Positions 22,742-37,700 of a stretch of DNA of 64,000 bases are shown one piece after another (the first letter of the stretch is position 1; each line of letters opens with the position of its first letter). The position numbers and the translations under genes are program-made. Under the pieces are notes generated by a model. The model was not told where the DNA came from and ran no database searches. It was given only the letters and a program-made list of their open reading frames with translations. Origin of the DNA: Gyrodactylus bullatarudis (lineage: Eukaryota; Platyhelminthes; Monogenea; Gyrodactylidea; Gyrodactylidae); NCBI GenBank assembly GCA_012064415.1, contig SSNU01000050.1:332993-396992 (forward strand). The letters run 5' to 3'.

Positions 22742-25700
22742 TCAATCTAAATTCGAATTTGTTGGCAGGAAATTGGAGGATGAAGAGCTCAGCATTTTCT
22801 TGCGCTTTTCAATCACAGATAGGAGACGATTTATCTTAATTCTCAGGTCAGAGTAAGTTGAGTATTCCTTCCGCTTGGTCTGGCGAACAGAATCGGTAAT
22901 CTTCATGCCTGTCTGTCGTTCATAGGAATGCTCAAAATTTCGTAATATTTTCTGAAGGCTCTTTTTCCTCTCAGAGACAATTTCGAGTTCTCGTTTCAAC
23001 TCAGCCAGAGACCAGGACAGTAGGCGTTTCTCTGAGTAATCATCTAGAGATGACTCTTGTTGACTCTTTTGTGGTTCATTCAGGCCAGCTGAATGCAAGA
23101 TTTGGTTTAGTGACTGTTGGCTGGTGTTCAAATCCGAGTTGAGGTCAACAGCTGATACTGCCTTGTTAACATCTGAAATTTGACGATATCGATTCTCGCC
23201 GAGGACACCGCCAACTCTCAACGATTTATTAAGGCCTTCTTGAGTAGATTGAAATGCTGAAGAATGATGTTGACTTGAATGGGTAGTTCGAGAGGTCTGG
23301 CCAAAATTCTTGTTCTCGAAGCCTTCAATGAAATTAGCATTCTTGGATGGTACCAAAGAGGAGTTGGAAACCCTTAGGATGTTGCTATTGGCATCAATGT
23401 TTGGGTTAGAAGACATTTGTTGAATAGAACGATGGTGCTTGGTTGATGAAAGACGATGAGAGTCTGGGGAACTGACTAGTTTTTGTGATTCCTTTGTTTG
23501 ACTAACAACAGAACTTAGAGTGGAGAAATTGTCATTTTCATTCCTTCGGCCAAGGTAGTTGAGTGAGCCAACTAAAAACGAAGAGAAAGGATCAGAAAAT
23601 AGTTGAATGTCAAGAAAATTTTTTGTCTTTTAAGTTTAAGATTAATTATTATTAGTTTAGAATAACACAATTGAAAACAAACGTCCATGGGAAAAAATGG
23701 GATTTGAATGAAAATTGGAGCACTAAATTTTTCTCGTTCAACATTAGACGGAAGAATTGATAAATAAATATCAAAGGCTGACTTGAGGCATACTAAGCAT
23801 ACCAAATTTCGACAAGTTAATTTTGGTAAAAATAGTTAGAGTTAGCTTGAACAACTAGAGCAATGTTAGACAAATTAAGTTTACACATAGTTTACAGAGC
23901 AAACGGATATATGACAAAAAGTTTGGAATCATTGGCATCTATAATCGAGAGTAAAAATTAAAAATTAAATGTATAAGATGACTACTTTAGAGTAACTCGA
24001 TATTTTAATTAAGATTCTTAGAAATAAAAACGTACACCATTCTTGTTTGTTTCGAGCGAGATTACGCTCAATGACATCATCCTGACTACCTTGATGTATA
24101 TTATCCATAAAGAGACGCGAAGAGTTCAACTCATTATTTGATGCATTAATGCGAGTCTTTGGGGCAATATTATTATCATCTGCAGTGCCGTAATCCTTAT
24201 CTGAACCTTTTCTGTTGATGGAGGCTAGGGAACCTTTTGGCATGAGCTTCTTTACATCCCTATACCGATTGTAAATCGGTCTGACTATAAAGCGGCCAGC
24301 TCGTGTCTTTGGTCTGCCGTGAACTTTTTCGAATTCAAGGAGAATCGACTGAAGAATATGTTTCTCCATTTCAATCTATGTATAAAAAACAAGACGTTAA
24401 TAAGGATTTAAAGCTATTTTCGATGAATGATGAACTATTTTCTGAAGATTTTTTGAATACTGGTTCGAAAATTTCGATGTGTAAAAGGGATCAAAGGTTA
24501 TTTTCTAGAATCACCATTAGATCGTGCGAAAGCCTTCTCCTGACCATTTTAACTGCTTTAAAATTAATAAATTAGAATGATTGAAGATCAGTTCAAATTG
24601 ACAGTCTTTTCAAAATTTAAGGAGTGATAATTGGTTTCTTGGTCTATTGATGATCTTGGAAAATAACGCTTATTTCTCCTTCACGTCGAAATAAACAAAA
24701 AATTATGACTCAGTTTTAAAAGAATGCATAAATCAAATTCAATTCGAGAATAGATGTATTATTCAGTTTAGTTACTTCTCTCGGAGTCATTTCGTCAAGA
24801 TTATCAGGAATGTTACTCGCAATGCGTTTGTCTAGTAACTCCCGTTCCATTTGCAATAGAATTTGTGACAATTTCTCAGTTTCCTCTTCACCCTGATTGT
24901 TATTATCGAGTGAGACATCCTCTTGTCCCATGTTATTGGTCGTCAAAGGCTTTTTTTGATTTTGATGGCTTATAGAAGAGCCATAATCGTAACCATTGAG
25001 TATAGGTTCATTAGTGTAATTGAAGCTGGAACCATTTCTCGAGATGACATTTTCAATTGAACTTCCGTTGGTCTTGTTTTGATCAGAGAAATTTGAGTTG
25101 ATAATATTTTCCTGGTGATGTTTATTTGTAATAGAATCAATCTTTGGATCGATACCAACAGAGTTATTACGACTGTGGAGGATAATCGGTTCAACAGATT
25201 TATTCGATCCGTCCATTTGGCATGGCCGGTTAAAGTTGTAATGATAAAGAGGAAGATCATGGTTACTTTCCCTCCTGGCATCGGGAAATGTTGAGATTCC
25301 ATTTTTGTTGTGGTCACTCATCCTTGAGCTATCATCAGGGTAAATCTTTTCGACTGAGTAGCTAACATTTTGATGGAGAGAGCTCTTTGAGTTGAATTTA
25401 TCTGATTTCCCATTAATAATACTCTGAAAGAGGAAAGCATTTTCAGAGAGAGGGGTAATATACAGAATGAATCTAGATTGGGATGTCTCTTTGGATGAAA
25501 TTGCTAAAAAGTTAGTCTAAAATGAATTGTGGTTCATAAAAAAATACAGATTATAAATACTTCTTCTTTGGGACAGGCTTATTTAAATGATAAGGAGAAA
25601 CGTACAGGATTATTATTTGAGTAGAACATTTGTCGTTTGATTGGTTCTTGGCTGTTGCCATTGCTAAGGGTAACTGAAGCTGTAGATTTAAGATTTTGTT

Positions 25701-28700
25701 TAAGACCCTTGCACAGGTTCCCATTCGAGGCCGAAATTCCATTGATGGAAGAATTTCTTGAGGGTACCTGAGGTGGACTTGATGGCGACAGGATGTTGTT
25801 ACTTCCATCCTCCGGATAGATATAATTTGATTGTGTCTGATCTGATCGACGAGATTTCCCCTCTGTAATAAACTGATCAGAGTTGACCGGTGTGAAAAAA
25901 TAATTGTCAGAGAATCTATTGACACTGTTTGAAATAAGATTGTGTAAGATGGGCAGGACAACTGAGTTATGATGCGGATTCCGATAGGGCATATAACTAG
26001 CTGCTGAAAAACATAATTCACATGAGAGAATAAAGAATATTTTATCTATTATGAGAGAAGAAGAAAAACACGCCCATAAACTTCTCTCCACTTATTTCTA
26101 TCGAGTTACCAACTAAGTGGAATAAACCAATGTTGATATCAAAATGTAATGTTTACCACAAAAATTAGATGCATGTTAGCTTTTGTACAAAGCCACGTTC
26201 AGAGGATGCGATTCTGCAGGTTTACAACGTGACTCATTTCGATTATTTTTCCTAGAATTCCCACGGATGACTGTTTCACACTTTTACAGATATGACCACT
26301 TATTATATTGTACTCAAAGAGAATTCCCTAGCTAAAATGTAAGATTCCATTATATAATAACAACGGATAAAAACAAACAATTTCTGAATAATGTTATCAG
26401 AGGAACTAAAGTTTATACATACATGATTCTGAACGTAGCGATTGATTCCCAGAAGATACTGTCCCGGGGTGATGGCGTAGGTTCACATGTCTATAATAAA
26501 TATCAATTATGTATAATTTTGATAACGATCAAGTAACAGAAATCAAATAAACACACTCCTGAGAACTTCTGGTAAGATAAACAGCTGTCGACATTGGTTC
26601 TTGTTGCTGGGCTCTGGGATGGCGTTCATTTGAGACTATCTGGTTCTTGACGTCTCTTGGACTCTTGTTTGCATAATTCTTTGGCATAAAGGAGTTATTC
26701 TCAACTATTGGACTGTTTTTAATTTTGAGACTTTGGCTACCATCTGAAAAATTAAGAGATTCAAATTTCTTGAAATTTCATTTGGATGTTATCAAAATAA
26801 ACAAAGTTTAGGTAAGCTTATTCCTGATGAAACTTTATCTTCAATGAATATATTCAAAAAGAAAACATTAGAGAAAGTCAATGTCCGAAGAGAACCGACG
26901 AAAATAAAGCTTTTTTTACTAAGAAACTTTGTTTGTTCTTAATCCTATCATGACTTTCAATCATTAACCCTAGTATAATTATTTGGGAAAAATTAAAACA
27001 AGAGTAGAATCCATTTGTGAGTAAAAAAATTTTGACAGCTCTTTCTTGGTTGTGTAAGCTAAAGAGGTAATTCATACAGATCAATAGCGGTTATAATTTA
27101 TTGAATCCAGAAAAGAATAATAATAATTTGTATTATATATAGATCCAAATTAGTTCAAAGAGTGTGAAGAATGAATGAATAAATGTGAATTTGTATAAAC
27201 AAAACCAGATATATATATGTATTTAAAAGCAATCTGCTAACCATAGCTTGAATAAACAAAGTCTTGAAATGTATAGATGATGAATGGAAAGGCAAAAGAT
27301 CATACCATAATCTATGCAGAAAAAGAAACATTATCTAGAAAAAATCTAAGAAGAGGGTTAACCTTTTTACTCGCAAAGTACATCACATCTCCTGTTCTCT
27401 TTATGAATATGCATTCTATATACTATATAACAAGGAATATCTATCTAACAGGACATTATATAAAGGTTTTTCACGATAAGAAGAGGTTTCATATTCCCCC
27501 TATGTTACAATATAGAATAAAGTTATTTTTCAAGATGAAACGATAGGTATACATGATCTCTTTGGATGCAAAAAATACGAGATGGACATTTAAAAGGATG
27601 ATTAAATGTTAGATAACGTATGTTATCAAGAGTTTTATTTGCCTCTTAGTCAAAGATAACATTGGGGAAATGCCTCTCTCTTTCTTTTGAATAATTCTCA
27701 GAGTGCACATGGGGGTTATTGCATAAAGTTGGGGGTCTATATCTTCCAATTTGCAGATAACTAGATTTAAATTCGAGTGAATCAGTCTTACTTAGGACTA
27801 TTCCTAAATGAAAAAATACTTTTGCAAAGCCTTGAGCACCTATTATAAATAAACAGATTTTATAAAATTTTAACCATAATTCCAACATTAATATCATTCA
27901 GTACTGTATGACAAAAGGGAACCAAAAAGTGAATTAAATTCTAGGGGTCCTCAAATCCAATGTTAAAATATAACCACAATTTTATTTTGGGCTACCACTG
28001 TAACCAAATCTGCAAATATTCCTTTTCAGATTATAAGAACAACTTTTGGCATATGAAAAAATATAATTTTTGGGAAAAATTAGAACATTCTTGCCGAAAA
28101 CAACGGGTCTTCCAAAATTTTAGTGATTACGATTGGGATTTTGTCTAATCGTTATTGAAAAATATCTTTATTTCAAAATCAATAGAAATTTATGTAAGAA
28201 GAAAATGATGCCGGTTATTTCACAAATAAGGCCTTTATTTCGGGCATACTCATCAGTGTGATGCATGTGTAAGTACAAATAAGGCGTCATCTTCTTCATT
28301 CATTAAGTATGACTTCGAATTCCCTGTGTGAAAATGTGGTTCAAAATGTATGTTTGGTTCGAATTATAAAAATTTTTTCGAAAAATATTTTCAAAAAAGG
28401 TGGCAGTGATAGTGCTCAAGTTCCATTTTAAAAATTTCTCAAATTTGGTATTAGTACTAAAAAGTAGCCAAGGTATTCGATAGAAATAGTTGATCTGTAA
28501 GACCTATTTTTACTTGTGCTATATAGAAAATTATTAGGAGAAAATGGCCGAAATCAAATTCAGAAAAATTTTCATTGCATTAATTTTAATACAAAATCAT
28601 TGTTTCTATTGCAACTAGTTCATATATAGATTTCGGACCATATGTTTCATACATCGCTCGAGCTCTCTTAAAGAGCCCATTCAGATTCTGACCCAGGCTA

Positions 28701-31700
28701 GTAATCTCTAGTTTGCGTAAACACTTATCAGAACATAATAAAAATTACCTAAAGATGGTAAAGTTGGACTACTGAAATTCTTATCAATCCTATTAGGGAA
28801 TGTTTTTGTTGCAGGTATAGGTACATATAGTGATTAAGGTTTTTAGATTACAAGCGTCTCATCTTACTGAAGACACTTTTCATGTAATAAAATGAATTAT
28901 TTCGAAAAGTAAGCTGATAAAGTTTTAATAATTATGGTTTCTATGTGATAGAACCAGCCCAGAGATCAAAATATAAAGAAGAAGAAAAAAGAGTTTCGGG
29001 AGAAAATTTAAACCTGATATTTGCCAATCTAATAATTAATTTTATCCTCTATTCAAGGTTTGTTTGTTAGTACTTGTTCCAATTTTGGGATTTTTCAACA
29101 ATAATCTTAAAAAAGCTCCCAGAATGCCAAGTGTGATATGTTGGAATTGTACGCATGTTTACATGCAAGAATAGAATGAGTTTATTTCATGAGATGAACT
29201 GTAGCCATGGTTATCAAAGGCAGCTAATAATTATTGTCAATGCATTAACATAAATCGATAAAAGCTTCAAGAAAGAATCTCAAGGTGTATCAAGATGAAA
29301 TTAACCCTATCTCAAATGGGTAATCTCTGGGATGCTTATCAAATTTTAGAGTAAAGTTTTTGATGGCCGCTGTAAGAAGAATTAACAAATAGTAATAATA
29401 ATTTTTACGATAATATTACCGAACCTCATCAAGAATATTATTGTTAGATTCCAAACTCTTATGAAATAAACTGAAATTAATGAGACGTTAGCTAAAGCTG
29501 ATAATCTTTTCGCTCCAATCCAGTGTACAGCCTTAGCAACTATTACAGAATTGGCAAAATGTGAAAACAATGAAAAGTCAAGAATAGTTGATAATCAAAT
29601 TACCAGTCAACCTGTAGTTAGTGATAAGGGGGAAAGGAAAAACTGCTAAACAACCAAAAGGAAACGAAAAACGTACAGTGGGCAGTTACAAATTGACAAC
29701 TTTCTCAAGCGATGAATTCATAACCAGTTCCCCACCCTTCCGAAAGAAGTTGCGATGTTAAAATGAACCAATGGAAGGTCCCAAATAGACCTTTGTAATA
29801 GTATTTATATAAGAGTATTTATATAGAGTCTGAATATAACGTTTATCACTCGAATATACACTTGTTGTTCTCTAACCTTCCATATGAGTTTGGAATCTAA
29901 TAGCAATAATTATATTCTCAGACAGAGTGATCATATTACAGATCACTCTGCAGGAAAGAGAAGAGATTGAGCTGTGATGATTTTGTTCTCTGTAACCATC
30001 TGTAGCAGCATGAGGTTGTCCATAAATGGATCTCAGTCGAATTTCTATCATATTAGAAATGTGAATTTCTTCTGTATATTTATATATAATATATTTCAGT
30101 AGATGAATAAAGAATATTTTAGTTCTAGGACGAAAACTTTTCCAAATCTTCCAGTGTATAATAAATTCACTTGATTGATTCTCCAATTCATAATACGCTT
30201 ACATATTGAATATGGAAAGAGATGAAGCTTGTTTTTAGTCTAAACTGAAATAAAATCAAGGGTACATCATGTATATTCATTGGATTTGTTTCATGTTTTA
30301 GTTTTAAATCTGTTCACAAAGTCTCGTAGTACTAAACAAGAAATAGATGTCTACAGATAGAGAGAATTTTGAAAGAAAAAGAATGGTATTGTTTTTAGAA
30401 TAATTCAAATACAGAGAATAAGAGGGAGCGAGCAAGAGAGAAAAAAGTATCTGTGTGTCTGTGTGATAATTCAATCAATAAAGACAACACTTGACTACTA
30501 CTGTTATATAGAGTGTTCTACTATAGAAAATGATATAATGTAATACACCTTAGTCTACAAGTGCGTGTGTGTATATATGGAGAGAGAGAGAGGAGAATTT
30601 GGTTAGGAATTATGTTGTCTTGGTTATGAGATCAGTCTATACACGCAGTAGTGTAAAACCATGAAGGAAATTCCATCGATACAATTACAAGGAGAGATAA
30701 TGGAAAGAGTCAAAGTCCTCTAGGTCAGTTTTGGGATTATTCAACCCTGAAAGTCTTGAATATCATCACAAGAAGGGTGTAGTAGTTATTTAAAAAAATA
30801 AGGACTATAAAAATTATTGTTATATTAATAAGAATTATTAGAGTTATTGCTGATTGTGTAATTCATCACTTGAAGGATTAGAATAAAAAATATTTAGATC
30901 ATCCTAATGAATATAGTTTGGACCGATGCAAAAATCACTTATTTAAAAAAATAGAAATTAATTAGTAAATAATTGCGTAGTATTCGAATCTTGTGTAATC
31001 AAAATTAAAAAATTAGACCCTAATCATTATGTATCAACTCAATATTATTTGAAAACAGTTGCTTGATAATATAATTCAATATTAGGCTCAGAAAATGCTT
31101 CTTTTAACATCCATTCGATAGGAATTCTATCAATCTCCTAGAATAAGCAAAGATCTTAGCTTTAATCATGATTTTTAAAACGTTTAAATCAAGGGTTATA
31201 TAGGAAACAGTAAGATCGAGTAATCATATCTGTAGAATTCAAATATTTGTAGCTATATGATTGAAAGAAGATTGAACAAGAGTCATGGAAAATAGATTCT
31301 CTGGGATTCAAGGGTTAACTTTATATTGCTTGTGGAAATGAGAACGAATGAATGTAAACCTAATTGACATTAAGATGCAAAGTCACTAGTAAAAGAATTT
31401 TTATCCGGAAAGTCAGGAAAAAAATATTAATAATTGAGCCAATGAAAATGTCGGAATGAAAAAATTTCTGAAAAAAATTCAATCTGACCGGTCGTTTTTC
31501 GAATTTCAAAAAATGAATTTAAAATTTACTCCCAACCAGAATTGCAAGCCCCCTACATATTACGGAAAAGGAATTCGTCGGTTTCGTCCAAGCAACAAAA
31601 AAGAAGAGGGAAACAGAGGAAGAATGCACCACCCGGCACTCGGACATTAGATGAATTCTTCACCGTCCCGAGAGTTTAGACACTCCTCTGCTCTCATTGG

Positions 31701-34700
31701 TCATGAACGGTTGAATGAATGCTATTGGCCAGATCTTATAATATTCATAAAATTTTCATAGATATAAATATAACAATTCAGTTTGGTCCGAAGAGAACCG
31801 AAGAAAATAAAAACATCGTTTGTTCTTAATCCCAGCATGACTTTCAGTCAGCAACCTCAGGATTAAATTTTTATTTTAACAGCTTTGGAATTTTTTTAAT
31901 CGATTTTGAAAGTTTGAAGCAGTTAAACGTGAGTATTTGGGATCAACATTAGAGGAAGATTTCGAATTCACCTACATAATTTAACAGAAATTTGTCATTA
32001 CAGTGGAAAATCGCACCATTTGAATTTTAAATTATGACGAAGGAAAATAATCCAAAATTCAGGAGTTACAGGTTTTCTTGGAAACAGTGAATTTCTCCCA
32101 AATTCGAAATCTTCGTCTAATGTTGATCTCAAATGTCATTATTTAACTAATTCAAATCTTCGAAATCGATCAATTTTTGAGTTCAAATTTGTAAAATTGA
32201 AAAATTTAGCATTTTTGAAATTCAAAAAAGGCCAGGAACATATTCGAATTTTTCGATGGAAAAGTCGAGATTTTTGTAAAAATCCTAAGCTTTATATAAG
32301 AAAAGGACAAATAAGCTTGGTTAACGGGTTCAAATAAATAAACTTTAATAGAGGATCAGTATAGGAAGAGAGAAAAAATCAATGAATAAGAACAACTGCT
32401 GTATTTGTTGTTAACCCACTACTTATTATTCCCATACCTACTTTTCACTGTTTTCACTGTATTATGAATTCATATAATGTAGAAAGTATACAGCCAGCTA
32501 TATATAGTCTTTCCTAGATGTAGATTATACAAATAAGTAGAGATATCACAGTCCAAATTGGGAACTAGAGAGAGAGAAAGATAGAGGGGTTACGCCCTGA
32601 GTCGTTCTCTCCTTTATAAAATGTGTATAGACTTTGTTGAGGAATTAATTAAGTATGAAAAGGGATAGTAAAAAGAAAGTTTAAGAGTACAGAGAATAGA
32701 CTTAAAATGACGACCTAGAGATGAGATCCTATATAGTTTGGTGAATGAATGACCAAATCACACACACAGACACACACAGAGAAGAAAGCGAAAGAGAGTC
32801 ATCTAATGATTGATCAATGAAGAGACATTTCATACTCTGGTCTGAAATCAATTCCAATGAAGCTATTTAAGGACAAGTTGAGAGTTTTAAAAGGATCTTG
32901 ATACATTGAAATTTGACGTGGAAAATATAAACAAGTCGAAATTCGACTCCTTCTTGTGGCCCTAGTAATAACACTAGTAAGTAGTAGGCATTTCCAATTT
33001 CAGGTTTAGAAAAGAATCTACATTCCGAGTGCAAATTTTTTGAATCAAATTAAAAATTCTACTCCGTCCAACAATTAAGGAATAAGTCATAAAAACTCTC
33101 TCAACTTTTATAGCGCTCTTTTTACTGCTACAACATTTCGGATTTTGTATTTTTTTGATGAACCTGAAAAATTTATTACACATAAATATATATTTATGAT
33201 TATTCAAAAAGAAAAGCTGTTGAACAATGTTGAAACGGGTTCATAATTACACCATTGATTTGTGTAAAATCAATATATAGCCTTATCTATCTTTATTATA
33301 TATGATATGATCAAATAGTATTGATTTATCGTCATATAAACCCTACATCGAAAAATAAACAACTATGGAGATTATTCTTTGGTATATTGTTAATTGGAAT
33401 ATGCTTAATAATGCTTAGAACACATTGTCTAATTAAACTACAGAATATATAGAATGGGATAATATATCAAGATGAGTAAACGAGTGGTTCTTCAACTTTA
33501 ATTCCATCGCTAATACCTGTATACTCTAGAAAAATTTTGACAATATGTACCTAAGATTCTATGTCTTATTTTTGCGCGTATTGCAATTCTAAAAAATACA
33601 ATTAATCTGGAAAAGATTCTCTACAACTTGTTGCGCCCTTTTTTAAATAACTCTGGTTGGCATCAGTGACAGGCCATCTCTATGAAATATACATATTTTT
33701 GTAGCTTAATAAATTTCCATTTTAATGATGGGTGAAAAAAAGTATATTAAGAATCTTACAGTTCAAATTATAGCTCAAGAAAGTGTCATGTTCCCCTGGC
33801 GGAACAGTCGGACCTAAAGGGTTAAAGTTGACCGTTGGACCATTATGATGGCTATTTTTAGTCCTTGAGAGATAGATGTATAGAACCGGTAGATAGGTAA
33901 TAAGTAGAAACTTTTCTATTTTGTGCAAATGTACTTTAATAATTTTCTCTGCATTTAGTATGAATTAAAAGAGAGATAGAAATCTTTATTATTACTTAAT
34001 TTGGTTCTATAATTTCTACACACACAAAAAGGTATATAGATGTCTGTATTTAACACTTTGAGATGATTATTTATTACAGTTTAGTTTCATTGTTAATATA
34101 ACATAACATAATCAACACCACACTATATATATTAATAAATAAATTAGAGATGAATAAAACTCTAATTTATAATGTCTTTATCATTTAGAAAGAAGAAGAA
34201 GAAGAAATGGAAGAGCTGAACCATTAATAAAAGAGAGAATTTTCAAATACTTGAATGGCTATCTGTACATGCACAGTGTAAATAGTGCTGTTATTAGTGT
34301 CTCTAATTATCTCTCTTGAAATCTACTGGTGTTTTTTCTTCTTTATTGTTATCGGAGAATATATAAAAATACGTATTTAAATCAAGACAATTAGCTAGTA
34401 GTAATAGAGAGTTTAGAATTCAAATTCCCATTCGAAATTTTTATTGATTTTAAAAATGAATAATCTCAAAATCGAGAAAAAATCGAATTTTCAATTTATC
34501 AAGATCTTTCAAACTAAGCGGGTTCCTTCCTTGACTAATAATCATCTTAGAAAACTTAATTATTGGATGATGTTTTTGTAAAGATCAAAAATTCTCAAAA
34601 CTTCATGGGTTAGCATTTGGCTTTTACTGTTGCATGGAAACTAATCAACTCACCATTATTACTTGTATAGTTGTACTCGAGAGGAAATAACTGATTGTTA

Positions 34701-37700
34701 TTATTGTTGTGGGCTGGGGAGTTAACAATGAGGGAGGCTGAAGAGGCCGATGAAAGACAATGATGATTGTTGTCCTTTGAAATGTGAACTGAGCTGGAAG
34801 CGTGCATTCGAAATAGTCTGGGCGCCTTCTCAATGAGGATGGACATGACTTGATTGAGAACATTTTGCTTTGCAAACCATTGCATCTAACATGGATGAAA
34901 ACAGAAAAGATGATGAATAATATATGAATATTATATTGACTTTTGGTCATTGGGCATCAACATAGCAGGCAGGTTTATCCTCAAATCTTTTATAGGTTTA
35001 ATAAAAAATAAACTTTTTCTGTCTATAGTACATGGATTTTTACGTAAAAAAATTGTTCACACATGGAGATAAATGTGACATTCGTATGCATGTATGTGGG
35101 TTCCGAATTATCTAAAAAGTGACATTTTAAAAATGCAAGAATAGGGAAGATGTATCAAGTAAATAAATAAAGCACTACAAGTCTAGTTGATTTCCTTCCC
35201 ATCTCGATGGACTTCTAAAGTAGATTTTATCAGGCTGCTTGAGAGGATTCTCTTCACTTTACCCTTTTTATTTTTAGTAATTGTAGACTAAATCTTTATC
35301 TATAAGTGGATGGGAAAACAGTACTGTTGAAATTGAAAAGAGAAGAAACTATTATGCTGTTTTTGAATTTTGGAAATTGAAGAAATAAAAAAAAAGTCTT
35401 GTATTCATCTGGAAAGAAGCCTACTCAACAAATTATAGTTGTAGTCTGAGATGGGAATTTTATAGGCTAGAGAGATTTGGAAAAATATCAAAATTTGAGC
35501 TGTACAAAAGATCTTAATGTCACATTTATGCTCCAAAAAAACATGATACATTTTCTCGTGGGATAACTTGAGCAATAACTTTAACTGTTTTTTTCACTCT
35601 AGACAGAGGACTGACTGAGTTTTGATAATCTGAAGAGAAAATCTGCTCATCTAATCCTATTTTAAAGATAGCTGGTACAATTTTTGAGGCCACAAAATAG
35701 AATTTTTTCAGAAAAAATAGGAGAATTTTCAAGTGATTTAGCATTTTGATAGCACATGAAAGATATTGCATACTGTTTGCAGGTAAATTATAAAAAGATT
35801 TATTCCGTTGGGCAGGACAGAATATTGAGTCTTAACGTCAAAGGGCTTAGAGGCTTCAGAAAGAGAAAGAATCAAATGAAGATCATTCAATCTGACAAGG
35901 GTTTACCCCAGAAAAAAATAGCATTTGATTTTTAGCAAAAAAATTTTCTATTATCATTGATGCTCGATAATGTCAAATTCATAATTCTTATGAAAATTCT
36001 AGCAAAATATAAAAAAATAGCCTTTTGACTGCCCTAGCTGATCAAAGTCACTTAAAGGTGGGTATTCTCTTGAAAAAATATTATAGGTTTACTTTGGAAA
36101 CCTTGGCTGTAGATTTTAGATATGCAATCAGATGAATGCTGAAAAGAAAATGTAATAGTTTTTGTGGAGATGTGGAAAGGAACCCTAAAAATATAGAATA
36201 GAGGCAAGTGAGAGAGAAAAATATCTTTTCCGCCTTTCAGTGGTAGTTTGTGATGGAATAGTCACATGAGGGATCCCGATTCAGGAGAAAATTAATTTTT
36301 TACTACATAAAAAAAGAAGTTGGGGGTGTTGGAAGAATTTAATGAGGAAAGTGATAGAAAAGATGGCATCTTGTCTGGTAGAGAGAGGATGGAGAAAACA
36401 ATCAAAAATATTAATTTTATCATCCAATAAGGAAAACATTTTCTCTTTTTTATGGAAATAAATTCAATTTCTAGAGAATGTACGTGTATTTGCCAATAAT
36501 AAATAAATATACACAAATACAGAGACTCAAATAACAAAATGCTTTATTGACTGACTAGTATTGTCGAATCTAACTTAATCAGTTGACGTCGGCAATAAAA
36601 CCTGAGGATGATTTGAGATTTTGCAAGATAATGGCTCCGAAATCAGAAGATAAGCTAAACATGTTTTCAATGGATTATGCAAAATCTTGGTCTGAACTGA
36701 ATTTATTTTAATGATAGAATAATAGTACTTTGTCTTAGTTTCTATTTTGAATTGACAGCTTGATCAAAAAGTTGACTATTTTCTCAAAATTGCAAATCTT
36801 GACAATTTTCTAGAGCTCCCTATTGAGTAGCAGTAGCATGAGCTTATTGCCGACATCTAATTTTCTCTGTAATTTAAATTTTTTCGACAGACTAAATGTT
36901 ATGATCTGATCGAGATTAGTCTGATTTTTTCAGATTACCTAGAGCACAGACACAGAATATATATGGAAATGAAGAGAGTAGCAAATACTCATAGAGAATG
37001 ATTATAATTATAATTTATTTAAAGATAAAGTAATGATGATCCTAGGTTATTAAAACTATTCAAATGATATATTTATATACTGTAGAGTGTGTTGTATATG
37101 TTACATGTAATCTTGTTACTCTTGATAGTCTCAAGACTCCCTGGCAAATCAGTTAAACTTGTTACTAGTAACAAGATTAATTCTCAATTTCGGTCCTCCA
37201 AAAATTCTTCAGTCCGATAATGGAAAAGAATTCAAAAACAGTGTGATTAAAAGCCTCAACCAATACTGGACAGATATGCATTTTGTTCACGGAAAGCCTA
37301 GACATAGTCAAAGTCAAGGTTCTGTCGAAAGGGCAAATCAAGATTTTGAGAAAATATTAGTGAAATCAGACAATCCGGAACAAGGGTGGTCAGAGGGTTT
37401 GAAGTTCATTCAGTTCATGAAAAATACAAGGTACCATTCTACAATCAAAATGAGTCCTTATAAAGCAGTTTTTGGACAAGATCCAGGTTTGGTCTTCAAA
37501 ATGGAAATCAGTGAGTGTAAAGATAATTCACCCTATTAAAATGTTATTTTTTAGATCAGGTTACAGATGAAAATTCTTTCTTTGAAGAGGAAAACGACAG
37601 TGAGTTTTGATCTATTCCATCAAACCATATTCCATATTAAATTATTTTTAATCAAGTTTCAGATTTTCAAGTTGACGATCAAGAATCCCTATACAATCCT

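Noticed and set aside
25551..26021. Minus-strand 156-residue frame in FAM13 exon 6
   Set aside because: It is the alternative frame of exon 6; the chosen frame joins in phase to both neighbours and matches the exon's splice sites.
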